Assembly (NCBI RefSeq): GCF_007097485.1
Contig: NZ_VKDE01000033.1
Span: 1-51,955 of the forward strand
Direction of reading: 5' to 3'
Source of the DNA: Carboxylicivirga sp. M1479
GTDB taxonomy: Bacteria > Bacteroidota > Bacteroidia > Bacteroidales > Marinilabiliaceae
DNA length: 51,955 bases
Shown: positions 1-9,911 of the stretch, one piece after another
Layout of the letters: each line of letters starts with the position of its first letter
Numbering within the stretch: position 1 is the first letter of the stretch
Program-made: the position numbers and the translations under genes
The notes under the pieces: generated by a model
The model's input: the letters and a program-made list of their open reading frames with translations, nothing else
Databases searched by the model: none
Told to the model about the DNA's origin: nothing

Positions 1-102
1 CGAATAATAGCCTCCATATCTAGCTTTAAAACAAAATACCAGCTCAACTACAGCCTCTCAGCGGTATAGCATATTAACAAACGCGATTCAATTTTAAAAC
101 AT

Positions 103-140
103 AAAAAAAGAGGATGCCGTAATTTTGGACACCCTCTTTT
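103..140 (-). terminator. Terminator of the rimP-nusA-infB operon
   Basis: Read on the minus strand, a 9-bp stem (110-118 with 128-136, two G-U pairs) with a 9-nt loop is followed by a run of T. It lies 20 bases past the infB stop codon. The remaining bases 1-102 hold no gene I can support. Confidence 0.85.
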
Positions 141-160
141 AATATATCGAATTAAAATTC

Positions 161-3127
161 TTATAGTTTACGACTTACTTCAACCTCTTCGTAAGCTTCT
201 ACAATATCGCCTACTTTAATGTCGTTGTATTTCTCAATGTTCAAACCACACTCGTAACCATTTGCTACTTCTTTCACATCGTCTTTAAAGCGCTTTAAAG
301 AACCAAGTAAACCAGTGTAAACAACAATGCCTTCGCGAATCAAACGTATTTTATTCGTTCTCTTAATCTTACCTTCTCTAACCATACAACCTGCAATCGT
401 TCCAACTTTAGAGATTTTAAAGGTTTCGCGAATTTCAATAGTTGCAGTGATTTCCTCTTTAATTTCAGGAGATAACATACCTTCCATCGCCGATTTAAGT
501 TCTTCAATGGCATCGTATATAATTGAGTAAAGACGAATATCAATTTCTTCTTTCTCAGCAATTCTACGCGCTGTTATTGATGGACGAACCTGGAATCCGA
601 TGACAATCGCATTTGAAGCGGTTGCTAACATGATATCCGACTCTGAAATCTGACCAACAGCTTTGTGAATTACATTCACTTGAATTTCTTCTGTTGATAG
701 TTTAATTAAGGAATCAGATAATGCTTCAATAGAACCATCCACATCACCTTTCACAATCACATTCAACTCCTGGAAATTACCAATTGCTATACGACGACCA
801 ATTTCATCAAGCGTAATATGCTTTTTGGTACGCATACCCTGCTCACGCTGTAACTGCTCACGTTTAGTAGCAATATCTTTCGCTTCACGCTCATCTTCCA
901 TTATATTGAAACGCTCACCAGCTTGTGGTGCACCATTTAAACCAAGCACTAATGCTGGTTCTGATGGACCTACTTCTTCAACCTTTTGGTTACGCTCGTT
1001 AAACATGGCCTTAACGTGACCATAATGCGAACCTGATAGAATCATATCTCCAACACGCATTGTTCCGCTCTGAACCAATAATGTAGTTACGTAACCACGA
1101 CCTTTGTCAAGTGATGATTCAATAACACTACCTACAGCTCGTTTGTTAGGATTAGCTTTTGCTTCTAGTAAGTCAGCTTCTAATAATACTTTCTCAAGAA
1201 GCTCTTCTATATTAACTCCATTCTTAGCTGATATTTCCTGACACTGGTATTTACCACCCCAGTCCTCAACTAAGTAATTCATTTGTGCAAGTTCTTCCTT
1301 AATACGATCTGGATTAGCACCTGGCTTATCGATCTTATTAATTGCAAATACAATAGGTACACCTGCCGCTGCAGCGTGATTAATCGCCTCTTTCGTCTGA
1401 GGCATCACGTTATCATCAGCTGCCACAATAATAATAGCAATATCGGTAACCTGTGCACCACGAGCACGCATGGCCGTAAAGGCTTCGTGACCTGGTGTAT
1501 CAAGGAAAGTGATCTGACGACCATCTTCGCGAGTTACGTTGTAAGCCCCAATGTGCTGGGTAATACCCCCTGCCTCACCAGCAATTACGTTCGCACTACG
1601 AATGTGGTCAAGTAATGAAGTTTTACCGTGGTCAACGTGTCCCATTACAGTCACAATTGGTGGACGATCAATTAAATCTTCCTCACTATCTACTTCCTCT
1701 TGAATTGACTCAACAACTTCGGCACTTACGAATTCAATCGTATAACCAAACTCTTCGGCAACTAATGCAAGTGTCTCAGCATCTAATCGCTGGTTGATTG
1801 ACACAAACATACCTAAGCTCATACAGGTAGCAATAATCTGGTTTACCTGCACCTCCATCATGTTTGCCAATTCATTTGCCGTAACAAATTCTGTTACTTT
1901 CAAAATTGACTTTTCCTGATCTGCTTTTTCAATCTCAGCTTGTTGACGCTGTGATTGAGCTTCACGTTTTTCACGACGGTGTTTAGCACCTTTGTTTTTA
2001 CCTTTTGAGGTTAAGCGTGCTAAAGTATCTTTAATTTGCTTTTGTACATCTTCTTCGTTAACCTCTGCCTTAATCGGACGTTTTTTAACACGTGCAGGGC
2101 GCACTCTCTGACGAGTATCCTTACGGTCTCCTCCTGCTCCTGCTGGCTTCTTATCACCTCCTTGTTGTGGCTTCAAGGTTAAATCAACCTTCTCCTTATC
2201 TTTCTTAATACGCTTACGCTTACGCTTCTTGTTAGCGTTTTTGTTAGCATCTTTATTATCTGAAGATTTAACAGGGGCTTTAGGTAATTCGATTTTTCCA
2301 ATTACTGTGGGGCCAGACAACTTTTTAACCTGAGTAGGTCTAAAGGCATCAGTTCCTTCGGTTTTCACCTCTGGTTTTTCGCTAGCTTCTGTTTTTTCTG
2401 GCGCTGCAGATTTTACAGGAGCTTCTGGTGCTTTGGGAGCTTTTGGTTTCTCAACTTTCGTTGGTTTCTTTTCACTCGCCGGTTTATTGGCTTCCACGGG
2501 CTTTGGTGCTTCTTGTTTTTTTGGCTTTTCAGCAACCTTTTTAGGCTTGCTTTCCAAATCAATCTTACCAACCACTTTCATATCCTCAACAGGCTGAACC
2601 TTTGTTGGTATATGTTCTGGTTTTTTAGCAGGTTTCTTTTCTACCTTTTTCTCTTCCGCCACCGTTGCTGGAGCGGCTTTAGGTGGAGCAACAACCTTCT
2701 CTTCTTTCTTTTCGACTTTTGGCTCTACCTTTTTCTCGGCAGGCTTAGCGACTTCCTCTTTCTTTTTAGGCTTAAGGGCTTCTAAATCCACTTTACCTAC
2801 AACTTTAGGGCCACTCTCGTCCTTGGCAGTCGGCACATCTGCCGCCTTCTCTTTTTCTTTTTCTGGCTCGATATCATCTCTAATATCTGATAATGAAATC
2901 GACTCTTTCTTCGATTTCTCTTTCAGTTTAGCCAGTTTTTCCGATTCCTTTTTAACATGCGAATCGCCACGATACTCCTGAGAAAGAAGTGAATACATCT
3001 CTTCAGAGATTTTTGTATTCGGATTGGTTTCTAGGGAGAAACCTTTCTTTTGCAAGAATTCCACAATGGTGTGGTGTCCAACATTGAACTCTCGTGCTAC
3101 TTTACTAAGTCTTTTTCCAACTGCCAT
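161..3127 (-). CDS. infB: Translation initiation factor IF-2
   Basis: Cytosolic GTPase that places initiator fMet-tRNA on the 30S subunit and drives subunit joining. The 988-residue protein begins with an IF2 N-terminal domain (about 1-52), then has a very long Lys/Pro/Ala/Glu-rich linker (about 55-405), a second IF2_N-type domain (about 410-465) and the G domain: P-loop GHVDHGKT at 496-503, DTPGHEA at 543-549 and NKID at 597-600, followed by domains II, III and the C-terminal fMet-tRNA-binding domain. The linker carries three copies of a V(V/I)GK(I/V)(D/E)L motif near 109, 185 and 275. The start is an ATG. It is the last gene of the rimP-nusA-infB operon, with a further promoter-like box just upstream. 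Identification is certain; the linker is longer than in many phyla, which is common in Bacteroidota. Confidence 0.98.
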   Translation of the reverse strand: MAVGKRLSKVAREFNVGHHTIVEFLQKKGFSLETNPNTKISEEMYSLLSQEYRGDSHVKKESEKLAKLKEKSKKESISLSDIRDDIEPEKEKEKAADVPTAKDESGPKVVGKVDLEALKPKKKEEVAKPAEKKVEPKVEKKEEKVVAPPKAAPATVAEEKKVEKKPAKKPEHIPTKVQPVEDMKVVGKIDLESKPKKVAEKPKKQEAPKPVEANKPASEKKPTKVEKPKAPKAPEAPVKSAAPEKTEASEKPEVKTEGTDAFRPTQVKKLSGPTVIGKIELPKAPVKSSDNKDANKNANKKRKRKRIKKDKEKVDLTLKPQQGGDKKPAGAGGDRKDTRQRVRPARVKKRPIKAEVNEEDVQKQIKDTLARLTSKGKNKGAKHRREKREAQSQRQQAEIEKADQEKSILKVTEFVTANELANMMEVQVNQIIATCMSLGMFVSINQRLDAETLALVAEEFGYTIEFVSAEVVESIQEEVDSEEDLIDRPPIVTVMGHVDHGKTSLLDHIRSANVIAGEAGGITQHIGAYNVTREDGRQITFLDTPGHEAFTAMRARGAQVTDIAIIIVAADDNVMPQTKEAINHAAAAGVPIVFAINKIDKPGANPDRIKEELAQMNYLVEDWGGKYQCQEISAKNGVNIEELLEKVLLEADLLEAKANPNKRAVGSVIESSLDKGRGYVTTLLVQSGTMRVGDMILSGSHYGHVKAMFNERNQKVEEVGPSEPALVLGLNGAPQAGERFNIMEDEREAKDIATKREQLQREQGMRTKKHITLDEIGRRIAIGNFQELNVIVKGDVDGSIEALSDSLIKLSTEEIQVNVIHKAVGQISESDIMLATASNAIVIGFQVRPSITARRIAEKEEIDIRLYSIIYDAIEELKSAMEGMLSPEIKEEITATIEIRETFKISKVGTIAGCMVREGKIKRTNKIRLIREGIVVYTGLLGSLKRFKDDVKEVANGYECGLNIEKYNDIKVGDIVEAYEEVEVSRKL

Positions 3128-3180
3128 ATAACAGGACTCTTCTTATCGTTTTATTTTGTTCGGATTCAATTCTTTGCGGG

Positions 3181-3188
3181 CAAATATA
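3181..3188 (-). promoter_or_regulatory. Possible secondary -7 box for infB
   Basis: The minus strand reads TATATTTG, an exact TAnnTTTG match, 54 bases before the infB ATG and next to the nusA stop. No well-spaced TTTG -33 element is visible, so it may be an internal promoter or chance. Confidence 0.4.
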
Positions 3189-3193
3189 GCGAA

Positions 3194-4429
3194 TTATTCA
3201 AATTCAGCATTTAATACACCCCTAACTTCGCGAATTGTTTCCTCTTCTAAATCAGTTCTTTTAACCAGATCCTCTACCGATAGATCTAGTACAGATTTTG
3301 CTGTATCACAACCGATTGCTTTAAGTTCATCTAACACCCAGCTTTCGATTTCATCAGAGAATTCATCCAAGGTAACATCTTCATCATCCTCATCTGCCTC
3401 GCGATAAACATCCAATTCGTAACCTGTTAACTGACCGGCTAGCCTGATGTTTAAACCACCTTTACCAATTGCTAAAGAAACCTCTTCAGGGCGAAGATAA
3501 ACTTCTGCTCTTCCTGTTTCTTCAACCAATTTAATATTAGTGATTTTGGCTGGATTCAACGCTCTTTGAATAAATAATTGCGTATTGGCTGTGAAATTAA
3601 TCACATCAATATTTTCATTTTTAAGCTCACGTACAATTCCGTGGATACGTGATCCTTTCATACCAACACAAGCTCCAACAGGATCAATGCGCTCGTCATA
3701 AGATTCAACAGCTACTTTAGCTCTTTCACCTGGAACACGTACTATCTTTTTAATTGTAATTAATCCATCAAAAATTTCAGGAACTTCCAATTCGAATAGT
3801 CGTTCTAAGAATACTGGAGATGTTCTTGATAAAATGATTAGTGGATTATTGTTGCGAATTTCAACTTTCACAACAACAGCTCTTACATTATCACCCTTTC
3901 TAAAGAAATCAGATGGAATCTGCTCGGTTTTAGGTAAGATTAGTTCATTACCCTCGTCATCAATAATTAGAATCTCACGCTTCCAAATTTGATAAACTTC
4001 GCCTGTAACAATATCTCCAACCCTATCTTTATATGCGTGGTAAATATTATCTTTTTCAAGTTCTAAAATACGTGCAGAAAGGTTTTGGCGAAGGCTTAGA
4101 ATAGCTCTACGTCCAAAGTCAAGAAACTTAACTTCGTCGGTCACTTCTTCTCCTAGCTCATAATCTTCGTCAATTTTCTTCGCTTCTTTAAGTGAAATCT
4201 GAAGATTCTCATCTTCTAAGTCTTCTTCTTTCACCACTTCGCGATTACGCCAAATTTCAAAGTCTCCCTTATCATCATTAATGATGACATCGAAATTCTC
4301 ATCTGTACCAAAACGCTTAATTAATACGCTTCGAAATGAGTCTTCCAACACACTGATCATGGTTGCACGATCAATATTTTTGAGTTCTTTAAACTCTGAA
4401 AACGTATCTATCAGATTAATATTTTCCAT
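3194..4429 (-). CDS. nusA: Transcription termination/antitermination factor NusA
   Basis: RNA polymerase-associated factor that modulates pausing, termination and antitermination. The 411-residue protein shows the family order: NusA N-terminal domain (about 1-130), S1 RNA-binding domain (about 137-203), KH1 with the GMKGSR loop at 256-261, KH2 with GKGGLNIRLA at 322-331, and a short acidic helix-hairpin tail (about 355-411). It lacks the duplicated C-terminal AR repeats of the E. coli protein, as is usual outside Proteobacteria. It starts with ATG, 14 bases after the rimP stop, in the classic rimP-nusA-infB order. Confidence 0.98.
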   Translation of the reverse strand: MENINLIDTFSEFKELKNIDRATMISVLEDSFRSVLIKRFGTDENFDVIINDDKGDFEIWRNREVVKEEDLEDENLQISLKEAKKIDEDYELGEEVTDEVKFLDFGRRAILSLRQNLSARILELEKDNIYHAYKDRVGDIVTGEVYQIWKREILIIDDEGNELILPKTEQIPSDFFRKGDNVRAVVVKVEIRNNNPLIILSRTSPVFLERLFELEVPEIFDGLITIKKIVRVPGERAKVAVESYDERIDPVGACVGMKGSRIHGIVRELKNENIDVINFTANTQLFIQRALNPAKITNIKLVEETGRAEVYLRPEEVSLAIGKGGLNIRLAGQLTGYELDVYREADEDDEDVTLDEFSDEIESWVLDELKAIGCDTAKSVLDLSVEDLVKRTDLEEETIREVRGVLNAEFE

Positions 4430-4443
4430 ACTCTAAGGAATAT

Positions 4444-4908
4444 TTAAAAAGATATAATGTCTTTTACCTGTTTTACTTCTTCAAATTTACAATTTACCTT
4501 GCGCACCTGCAATTCCTTGCGTTTCTTCCCCTCAACTTTCACTTTCTCTTCAACTTCAACGCTAAAATCGTGCTCTTTAACTTCAACAAGTTTACCTTTG
4601 AATTTAATGCCTTCAGTTGTTAAAACTTCAACTTCACGATTCAAATTCTTGATGTATTGCTGCTTCACTTTAAAAGGCTGTCCTATTCCTGCAGAAGCTA
4701 CTTCTAATTCAAAATCTTCAGCTTCGCGATCTAAACCAGCTTCTATCGACTTGCTTAGCTCAATGCAATAACTAATAGGTACTCCATTAAAATGATCAAT
4801 AATGACTTGTATTTTATTACCGAGTTCCACTTTTAGTTCGACAAGATACATCTCATCGGCCTGAAGCTTATCGTTAATTAATTCTTTTATTATTGATTCT
4901 GTAATCAT
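4444..4908 (-). CDS. rimP: Ribosome maturation factor RimP
   Basis: Cytosolic factor needed for maturation of the 30S subunit. The 154-residue protein has the usual length and the RimP layout: an N-terminal alpha/beta domain containing the conserved segment around VISYCIELSKSIEAGLD and GIGQPFK, then a C-terminal SH3-like beta domain. It is the first gene of the rimP-nusA-infB operon and starts with ATG. The promoter at 4974-5005 gives a leader of roughly 58 bases that includes a small G/C hairpin (4927-4946). Confidence 0.93.
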   Translation of the reverse strand: MITESIIKELINDKLQADEMYLVELKVELGNKIQVIIDHFNGVPISYCIELSKSIEAGLDREAEDFELEVASAGIGQPFKVKQQYIKNLNREVEVLTTEGIKFKGKLVEVKEHDFSVEVEEKVKVEGKKRKELQVRKVNCKFEEVKQVKDIISF

Positions 4909-4973
4909 ATTTTAGTCTAATAAAATAGGGGACTAATGTGCCCCCTAAGTCATTCCCTTCGGTAAATCAAGCG

Positions 4974-5005
4974 CAAAGATAGTTATTCAGGTGCATTATT
5001 CCAAA
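4974..5005 (-). promoter_or_regulatory. Primary sigma promoter of rimP-nusA-infB
   Basis: The minus strand shows TTTG (complement of 5002-5005), a 20-base spacer, then TATCTTTG (complement of 4974-4981). This matches the Bacteroidota -33/-7 consensus exactly and is the best promoter in the window. The inferred leader contains an AGGGG/CCCCT hairpin at 4927-4946. Confidence 0.8.
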
Positions 5006-5155
5006 TAATATAAGCGAATGCTACACTAGCAAAAAACACCAATTTCCTATAGCTTATCAAACACTTATCCAGCAAATTATTGAGTAAATAGCTGTATTTA
5101 AACTTCTCTAAGTAAATGTATTTTGTATATTGCCTGTGACTAATACTGTACAATT

Positions 5156-6412
5156 TTGAATAAAAGAAAAATAATAAACGATCCCGTTCATGGATTTATT
5201 AAAGTACCCTTCGACTTACTCTACGACTTAAGCGAACACCCTTATTTCCAGCGATTACGAAGGATCAAACAATTAGGTTTAACTCACTTAGTATATCCTG
5301 GAGCCATGCACACGCGTTTTCAACACGCCTTGGGTGCAATGCACTTAATGAGTTCGGCCGTTGAAACATTACAGTCGAAAGGACACGAAATAACTAAAGA
5401 GGAATCTTTAGCAGTACATGCGGCAATTTTACTTCACGACATTGGACATGGCCCCTTCAGTCATGTGCTTGAACACTCCCTTGTGGAAGTTTCGCACGAA
5501 GAAATATCACAAATTTTTATGCAGAAGTTGAATGAAGAATACAATGGTCAACTTACGATGGCTATTTCCATTTTCAACAATTCATATCCAAAAAAATTCT
5601 TGCATCAACTTGTATCTAGTCAATTAGACATGGATCGTTTGGATTATTTAAAACGTGACAGCTTTTTTTCAGGTGTTTCTGAAGGCGTAATTGGTTCTGA
5701 TCGCATTATTAAAATGCTAAATGTAGTAGATGACAAATTAGTGATAGAATCGAAAGGCATTTACTCAATTGAAAAATTTCTAGTCGCAAGACGATTAATG
5801 TATTGGCAAGTATACTTGCACAAAACTGCAATGGCAGCTGAACAAATGCTGGTACATCTTTTAAAACGTGCAAAATTTTTAATCTCTAAAGGAATTGATG
5901 TATTCGCACCTCCACATTTAGCATTTTTTATTGAGCGCAAACTAAGCATTGCAGATTTCGACAATAACATTGAAATACTAAATAACTTTGCTCTTCTGGA
6001 TGATGATGACATTATGTGCTCCATTAAAGTATGGACTAATCACAGTGATCCTATATTATCGGCTCTTTCGAAAGGATTTATCAACCGACAACTATGGCGA
6101 ATGAGAATTGAGAACAAACCATTCAAACCAGAAACATTAAAGAAAATTAAAACATATACGAAAGATGAATACCAACTAAAAACCGCCAAAGAGCTTGATT
6201 ACATGGTATATTCCAACACAATTACCAACAACGCTTATAGTATTAAAGATGATAAAATAGAAATCTTATTTAATAACAATGTTTTGAAAGATATCTCACA
6301 AGCATCAGACATGCTTAACCTATCGGTTTTAGGAAAAACAGTTAGAAAACATTACGTATGCTATCCAAAGTGCATCGATGACAAATTACAAAGCGACGAG
6401 TCACTTTTCTAA
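5156..6412 (+). CDS. HD-domain phosphohydrolase, SAMHD1/dGTPase-like
   Basis: Probable metal-dependent nucleotide phosphohydrolase. The 418-residue protein has the HD signature in order: His within HTRFQHALG (52-60), the HD pair in LLHDIGHGPFSH (94-95), and the downstream Asp within DMDRLDYLKRD (158-168). The opening (NDPVHGFI, RLRRIKQLG) is typical of SAMHD1-like dNTP triphosphohydrolases, but the substrate is not established by sequence. The start is a TTG at 5156; no ATG lies near the conserved N-terminus. It precedes lpxD, an arrangement I recall as common in Bacteroidota, although the 129-base gap holds a separate lpxD promoter. Confidence 0.88.
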   Translation: MNKRKIINDPVHGFIKVPFDLLYDLSEHPYFQRLRRIKQLGLTHLVYPGAMHTRFQHALGAMHLMSSAVETLQSKGHEITKEESLAVHAAILLHDIGHGPFSHVLEHSLVEVSHEEISQIFMQKLNEEYNGQLTMAISIFNNSYPKKFLHQLVSSQLDMDRLDYLKRDSFFSGVSEGVIGSDRIIKMLNVVDDKLVIESKGIYSIEKFLVARRLMYWQVYLHKTAMAAEQMLVHLLKRAKFLISKGIDVFAPPHLAFFIERKLSIADFDNNIEILNNFALLDDDDIMCSIKVWTNHSDPILSALSKGFINRQLWRMRIENKPFKPETLKKIKTYTKDEYQLKTAKELDYMVYSNTITNNAYSIKDDKIEILFNNNVLKDISQASDMLNLSVLGKTVRKHYVCYPKCIDDKLQSDESLF

Positions 6413-6428
6413 AGCAAAATATATTTAC

Positions 6429-6436
6429 TAGATTTG
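6429..6436 (+). promoter_or_regulatory. Promoter -7 box for lpxD
   Basis: TAGATTTG is an exact TAnnTTTG match 17 bases after the HD gene stop. It would give a leader of about 100 bases for lpxD, containing the nested stem at 6457-6519. Confidence 0.55.
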
Positions 6437-6456
6437 CACCAAATTTTTTGACGTAT

Positions 6457-6519
6457 AGCTCGTTAATCATCTAAATTACTTAATACATTATTATTAAGCA
6501 GATGCATTCACAAAGAGCT
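6457..6519 (+). promoter_or_regulatory. Nested imperfect stem in the lpxD leader
   Basis: Three complementary pairs are nested: AGCTC (6457) with GAGCT (6515), CATCT (6468) with AGATG (6500), and CTTAAT (6479) with ATTAAG (6493) around an 8-base loop. It ends 22 bases before the lpxD ATG. There is no T-run, so it is not a terminator; its role is unknown. Confidence 0.35.
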
Positions 6520-6541
6520 GACTAACAAAGCAATGTAATAA

Positions 6542-7567
6542 ATGGAATTTACTGCCAGTCAGATTGCCGAATTATTAAACGGCAAAGTAGAAGGAAACGA
6601 GGATGCGATTGTTAAAAATGTATCTAAAATTGAAGAAGGTAAACCTGAGACGCTTACCTTTTTAGCCAACCCTAAATACAATCATTATATATATACTACA
6701 AAAGCAGATGTAGTAATTGTTAATGAGTCCTTTGAAGCCGAACAAGAAATTAACACAACACTTATACGTGTACCAAATGCCTATGAGGCGCTAGCTCAAT
6801 TACTTGAGATGTACGAGCAAAGTCAGCCACAAAAAACAGGCATTGAACAACCATCGTTTATTGATAAAACAGCCAAAGTTGGAGATTTTATTTACGTTGG
6901 TGCTTTCGCTTACATTGGTGAAAATGTAACTATTGGCGATAATGTAAAAATATACCCACAGACCTACATTGGAGACAATGTGAAAATTGGGGACAATACA
7001 ACGATACATCCTGGTGTAAAGGTTTATAAAAACTGTAGTATTGGACAGTCCTGCACAATCCATTCAGGCGCTGTTATTGGAAGTGATGGCTTTGGCTTTG
7101 CCCCAAGTGCGAGTAATGAATATAAAAAAGTTGCACAAATTGGTAACGTAATCCTGAAAGACTACGTAGAGATTGGCGCTAACACCACTGTCGACAGAGC
7201 AACAATGGGCTCTACAATAATACAAAAAGGAGTTAAGTTAGATAACCTCATACAAGTTGCGCATAATGTTGAAATTGGTGAGAATACAGTTATTGCAGCC
7301 CAAACCGGCATAGCCGGATCTGCCAAACTTGGTAAAGACTGTATGATTGGTGGCCAGGTTGGAGTTGCAGGCCATATTACACTAGCCAATGGCACAAAGG
7401 CTGGAGCGCAAACAGGCATAAGTAAAACAATAAAACAAGAGGGAGCAGTATTATTTGGCTCGCCGCATATGGAAATGGGAGATTTCCACCGTTCGTATGT
7501 TGTATTTAGACGCTTACCTGCGTTGAAAAAGCAAATAGACGAACTAAATAAGCGAATTGAGCAATAA
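6542..7567 (+). CDS. lpxD: UDP-3-O-(3-hydroxyacyl)glucosamine N-acyltransferase
   Basis: Third enzyme of lipid A synthesis; transfers a hydroxyacyl chain from ACP to the 2-amino group of UDP-3-O-acyl-glucosamine in the cytosol. The 341-residue protein has a uridine-binding N-terminal domain (about 1-100) and a long left-handed beta-helix of hexapeptide repeats (about 105-305). The catalytic His is H241 in QVAHNVEIG, and SDGFGFAP (181-188) is a family motif. It starts with ATG and lies directly before lpxC/fabZ and lpxA. Confidence 0.97.
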   Translation: MEFTASQIAELLNGKVEGNEDAIVKNVSKIEEGKPETLTFLANPKYNHYIYTTKADVVIVNESFEAEQEINTTLIRVPNAYEALAQLLEMYEQSQPQKTGIEQPSFIDKTAKVGDFIYVGAFAYIGENVTIGDNVKIYPQTYIGDNVKIGDNTTIHPGVKVYKNCSIGQSCTIHSGAVIGSDGFGFAPSASNEYKKVAQIGNVILKDYVEIGANTTVDRATMGSTIIQKGVKLDNLIQVAHNVEIGENTVIAAQTGIAGSAKLGKDCMIGGQVGVAGHITLANGTKAGAQTGISKTIKQEGAVLFGSPHMEMGDFHRSYVVFRRLPALKKQIDELNKRIEQ

Positions 7568-7610
7568 GGTATATTTGCTCATAAACGATTGATTGAAGAA
7601 GCACAAGAGA

Positions 7611-9008
7611 ATGACTGAAAAACAAAGAACCATAAAGGATTCGGTTACCTTATCAGGAACCGGTTTACACACAGGAGTAAAAGTAAATTTTACATTAATG
7701 CCAGCTCCTGTTAATCACGGTTATAAATTCAAACGAATTGACCTAGAAGGGCAGCCAGTAATTGATGCATTAGCCGATAATGTAGCCTTTACACAAAGAG
7801 GAACAGTACTTCAAAAAGGTGATGCTAAAGTAAGTACCATTGAACATTGCTTAGCTGCTCTTACCGCTCTTAAGGTTGACAACTGCTTAATTGAGGTAGA
7901 TGGACCTGAAGCGCCAATACTTGATGGTAGTTCAAAATTCTTTTTAGAAGCCATTAAAAAAGTAGGAACAGAGGAACAAGATGCCGAGCGCAAATACTTT
8001 GTTGTCAAAGAAAAAATGGTATTTGAGGATAAAGAACGAGGCATTAAAATCATGGCTTTGCCTGATGATGAGTTTAGTGCTGATGTTAAGATATCATTCG
8101 ACAAATCGCTGATCTTATCAAATCAGTTTGCTACACTCGACAATTTAGATGATTTTGAGAGTGAAATATCGGCATGTCGTACTTTTGTATTTTTACATGA
8201 GTTAGAGCCCTTATTAAAAAACAACTTGATTAAGGGTGGTGATTTAGACAATGCCATTATCATTATTGATAAAGAAATTAGTCAGGAAGATCTAAACAAA
8301 CTAGCTGACTTATTTAACAAACCTCACGTAGAGGTACAGCCAACTGGCATCTTAAATAATGTTGAGTTAGTTTATCCTAATGAACCAGCCCGACACAAAT
8401 TATTGGATGTTATTGGCGACTTAGCGCTTTGTGGTCTCCCCATTAAAGGGCGCATTATAGCGAATAGACCTGGACACATGGCTAACGTTGAGTTTGCCAA
8501 ATTAGTACGAAAAGAAATTAAAAAACGTGCTTCAAAACCAGAAGCACCGGTTTACGACCCGAACATACCACCAGTATGTGACATTAACGACATCAAAAAG
8601 ATGTTACCGCACCGTCCTCCTTTTTTGTTAATTGACAAAATTATTGACTTAAAAGAAAAGTCAATTGTAGGTGTAAAAAATGTAACCATGAACGAACCAT
8701 TTTTCGTGGGTCACTTTCCAGATGAGCCAGTTATGCCAGCGGTACTGCAACTTGAAGCCATGGCACAAGCAGGTGGCATCTATATTTTGAATCAACTTGA
8801 AGATCCTTCTGCATACAGTACTTATTTCTTAAAAATAGACAATGTTAAACTACGCAAAAAAGTAGTTCCTGGCGATACAATTCTTTTTAAGGTTGAGCTT
8901 TTAACTGAATTCAGACGAGGTATGGCTAACATGAAGGGCACAGCTTTTGTAGGTGACACCGTTGTGTCTGAAGGAGAGTTTATGGCACAAGTGATTAAAA
9001 ACAAATAA
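7611..9008 (+). CDS. lpxC/fabZ: Bifunctional UDP-3-O-acyl-N-acetylglucosamine deacetylase / 3-hydroxyacyl-ACP dehydratase
   Basis: A fusion of the committed lipid A enzyme LpxC with FabZ of fatty acid elongation. Counting from the ATG at 7611, the LpxC half (about 1-310) keeps the zinc ligands H79 (STIEHC), H262 and D266 (HKLLDVIGD) and catalytic H289 (RPGH). The FabZ half (about 320-465) keeps H368 in GHFP and E382 in LQLEAMAQ. The frame opens at a TTG 18 bases earlier, but the ATG fits the family N-terminus. The fusion is characteristic of Bacteroidota and Chlorobi. It ties hydroxyacyl-ACP flux to the lipid A branch and sits between lpxD and lpxA. Confidence 0.97.
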   Translation: MTEKQRTIKDSVTLSGTGLHTGVKVNFTLMPAPVNHGYKFKRIDLEGQPVIDALADNVAFTQRGTVLQKGDAKVSTIEHCLAALTALKVDNCLIEVDGPEAPILDGSSKFFLEAIKKVGTEEQDAERKYFVVKEKMVFEDKERGIKIMALPDDEFSADVKISFDKSLILSNQFATLDNLDDFESEISACRTFVFLHELEPLLKNNLIKGGDLDNAIIIIDKEISQEDLNKLADLFNKPHVEVQPTGILNNVELVYPNEPARHKLLDVIGDLALCGLPIKGRIIANRPGHMANVEFAKLVRKEIKKRASKPEAPVYDPNIPPVCDINDIKKMLPHRPPFLLIDKIIDLKEKSIVGVKNVTMNEPFFVGHFPDEPVMPAVLQLEAMAQAGGIYILNQLEDPSAYSTYFLKIDNVKLRKKVVPGDTILFKVELLTEFRRGMANMKGTAFVGDTVVSEGEFMAQVIKNK

Positions 9009-9072
9009 TATACACCAAATAGATATATTCTCTTTTGGACAGGAAAGAATATAGAATTAAAACAACTGTAAA

Positions 9073-9861
9073 ATGAAACAACCATTGGCATATATCCATC
9101 CGGACGCTAAAATTGCTCCCAATGTTGTTATTGAACCTTTTGTAACAATTGACAAAAACGTTGTTATTGAAGAGGGAACCCGAATTGGTTCAAACGTAAC
9201 AATACTCGAAGGAACGCACATTGGTAAAAACTGTAATATCTTCCCAGGTGCTGTAATTGGTGCTGTACCACAGGATTTAAAGTTCGTTGGGGAAGACACC
9301 ACTGTTGAAATTGGAGACAATACAACAATACGTGAATTTGTAACAATTAACCGTGGGACAAAAGCTAAAGGAAAAACAGTAGTTGGTAACAACTGCCTTT
9401 TAATGGCTTATGTGCATGTTGCCCACGATGCCATTATTGGTAATAATGTTATTCTGGTAAATGCAGTTCAGGTAGCAGGTGAAGTAGTTATTGATGACTT
9501 TGCTATCATTGGCGGCATGTCAGCCATTCACCAGTTTGTACACATCGGTGCCCATGTAATGGTTGCTGGCGGTACTTTAATTGGTAAAGATGTTCCTCCA
9601 TATGTAAAAGCTGGACGCGAGCGTATTTCTTATGTTGGTGTTAATTCAATTGGTTTGCGCCGTCGTACATTTAGCAATGATCAGATTCGCGATATTCAGA
9701 ACATCTACCGCTACTTATTCCAAATGGGTCTGAATAACTCAGAAGCGATTGAACGCATTGAAGCGGAAATGCCTGCATCGAAAGAGCGTGATGAAATTAT
9801 CCTGTTTGTTCGTAATTCTCAGCGAGGTATAATCAAAGGGTACTATCCGGATAAAGCATAA
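9073..9861 (+). CDS. lpxA: UDP-N-acetylglucosamine O-acyltransferase
   Basis: First enzyme of lipid A synthesis, moving a 3-hydroxyacyl chain from ACP to the 3-OH of UDP-GlcNAc. The 262-residue protein consists of left-handed beta-helix hexapeptide repeats up to about residue 190 and a helical C-terminal domain. The catalytic His is H118 in the HVAHD motif, equivalent to H125 of E. coli. The start is an ATG, 64 bases after lpxC/fabZ, and a strong terminator follows. Confidence 0.97.
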   Translation: MKQPLAYIHPDAKIAPNVVIEPFVTIDKNVVIEEGTRIGSNVTILEGTHIGKNCNIFPGAVIGAVPQDLKFVGEDTTVEIGDNTTIREFVTINRGTKAKGKTVVGNNCLLMAYVHVAHDAIIGNNVILVNAVQVAGEVVIDDFAIIGGMSAIHQFVHIGAHVMVAGGTLIGKDVPPYVKAGRERISYVGVNSIGLRRRTFSNDQIRDIQNIYRYLFQMGLNNSEAIERIEAEMPASKERDEIILFVRNSQRGIIKGYYPDKA

Positions 9862-9881
9862 AGAAACTTGATTAATAATAG

Positions 9882-9908
9882 AAAACCGGCCTTGTGCCGG
9901 TTTTTTTT
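9882..9908. terminator. Bidirectional terminator between lpxA and queG
   Basis: A perfect 9-bp stem (9882-9890 with 9896-9904) has a 5-base loop, a T-run on the plus side and an A-run on the other. It sits between convergent genes and can end both transcripts. Confidence 0.9.
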
Positions 9909-9911
9909 GTG

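Noticed and set aside
1283-1615. 110-codon open frame opposite infB
   Set aside because: It is antisense to the highly conserved G-domain of IF-2 and shows no independent features.
7593-9008. Frameshift or assembly join between LpxC and FabZ
   Set aside because: The frame is continuous with intact catalytic residues in both halves, and this fusion is a known Bacteroidota trait.
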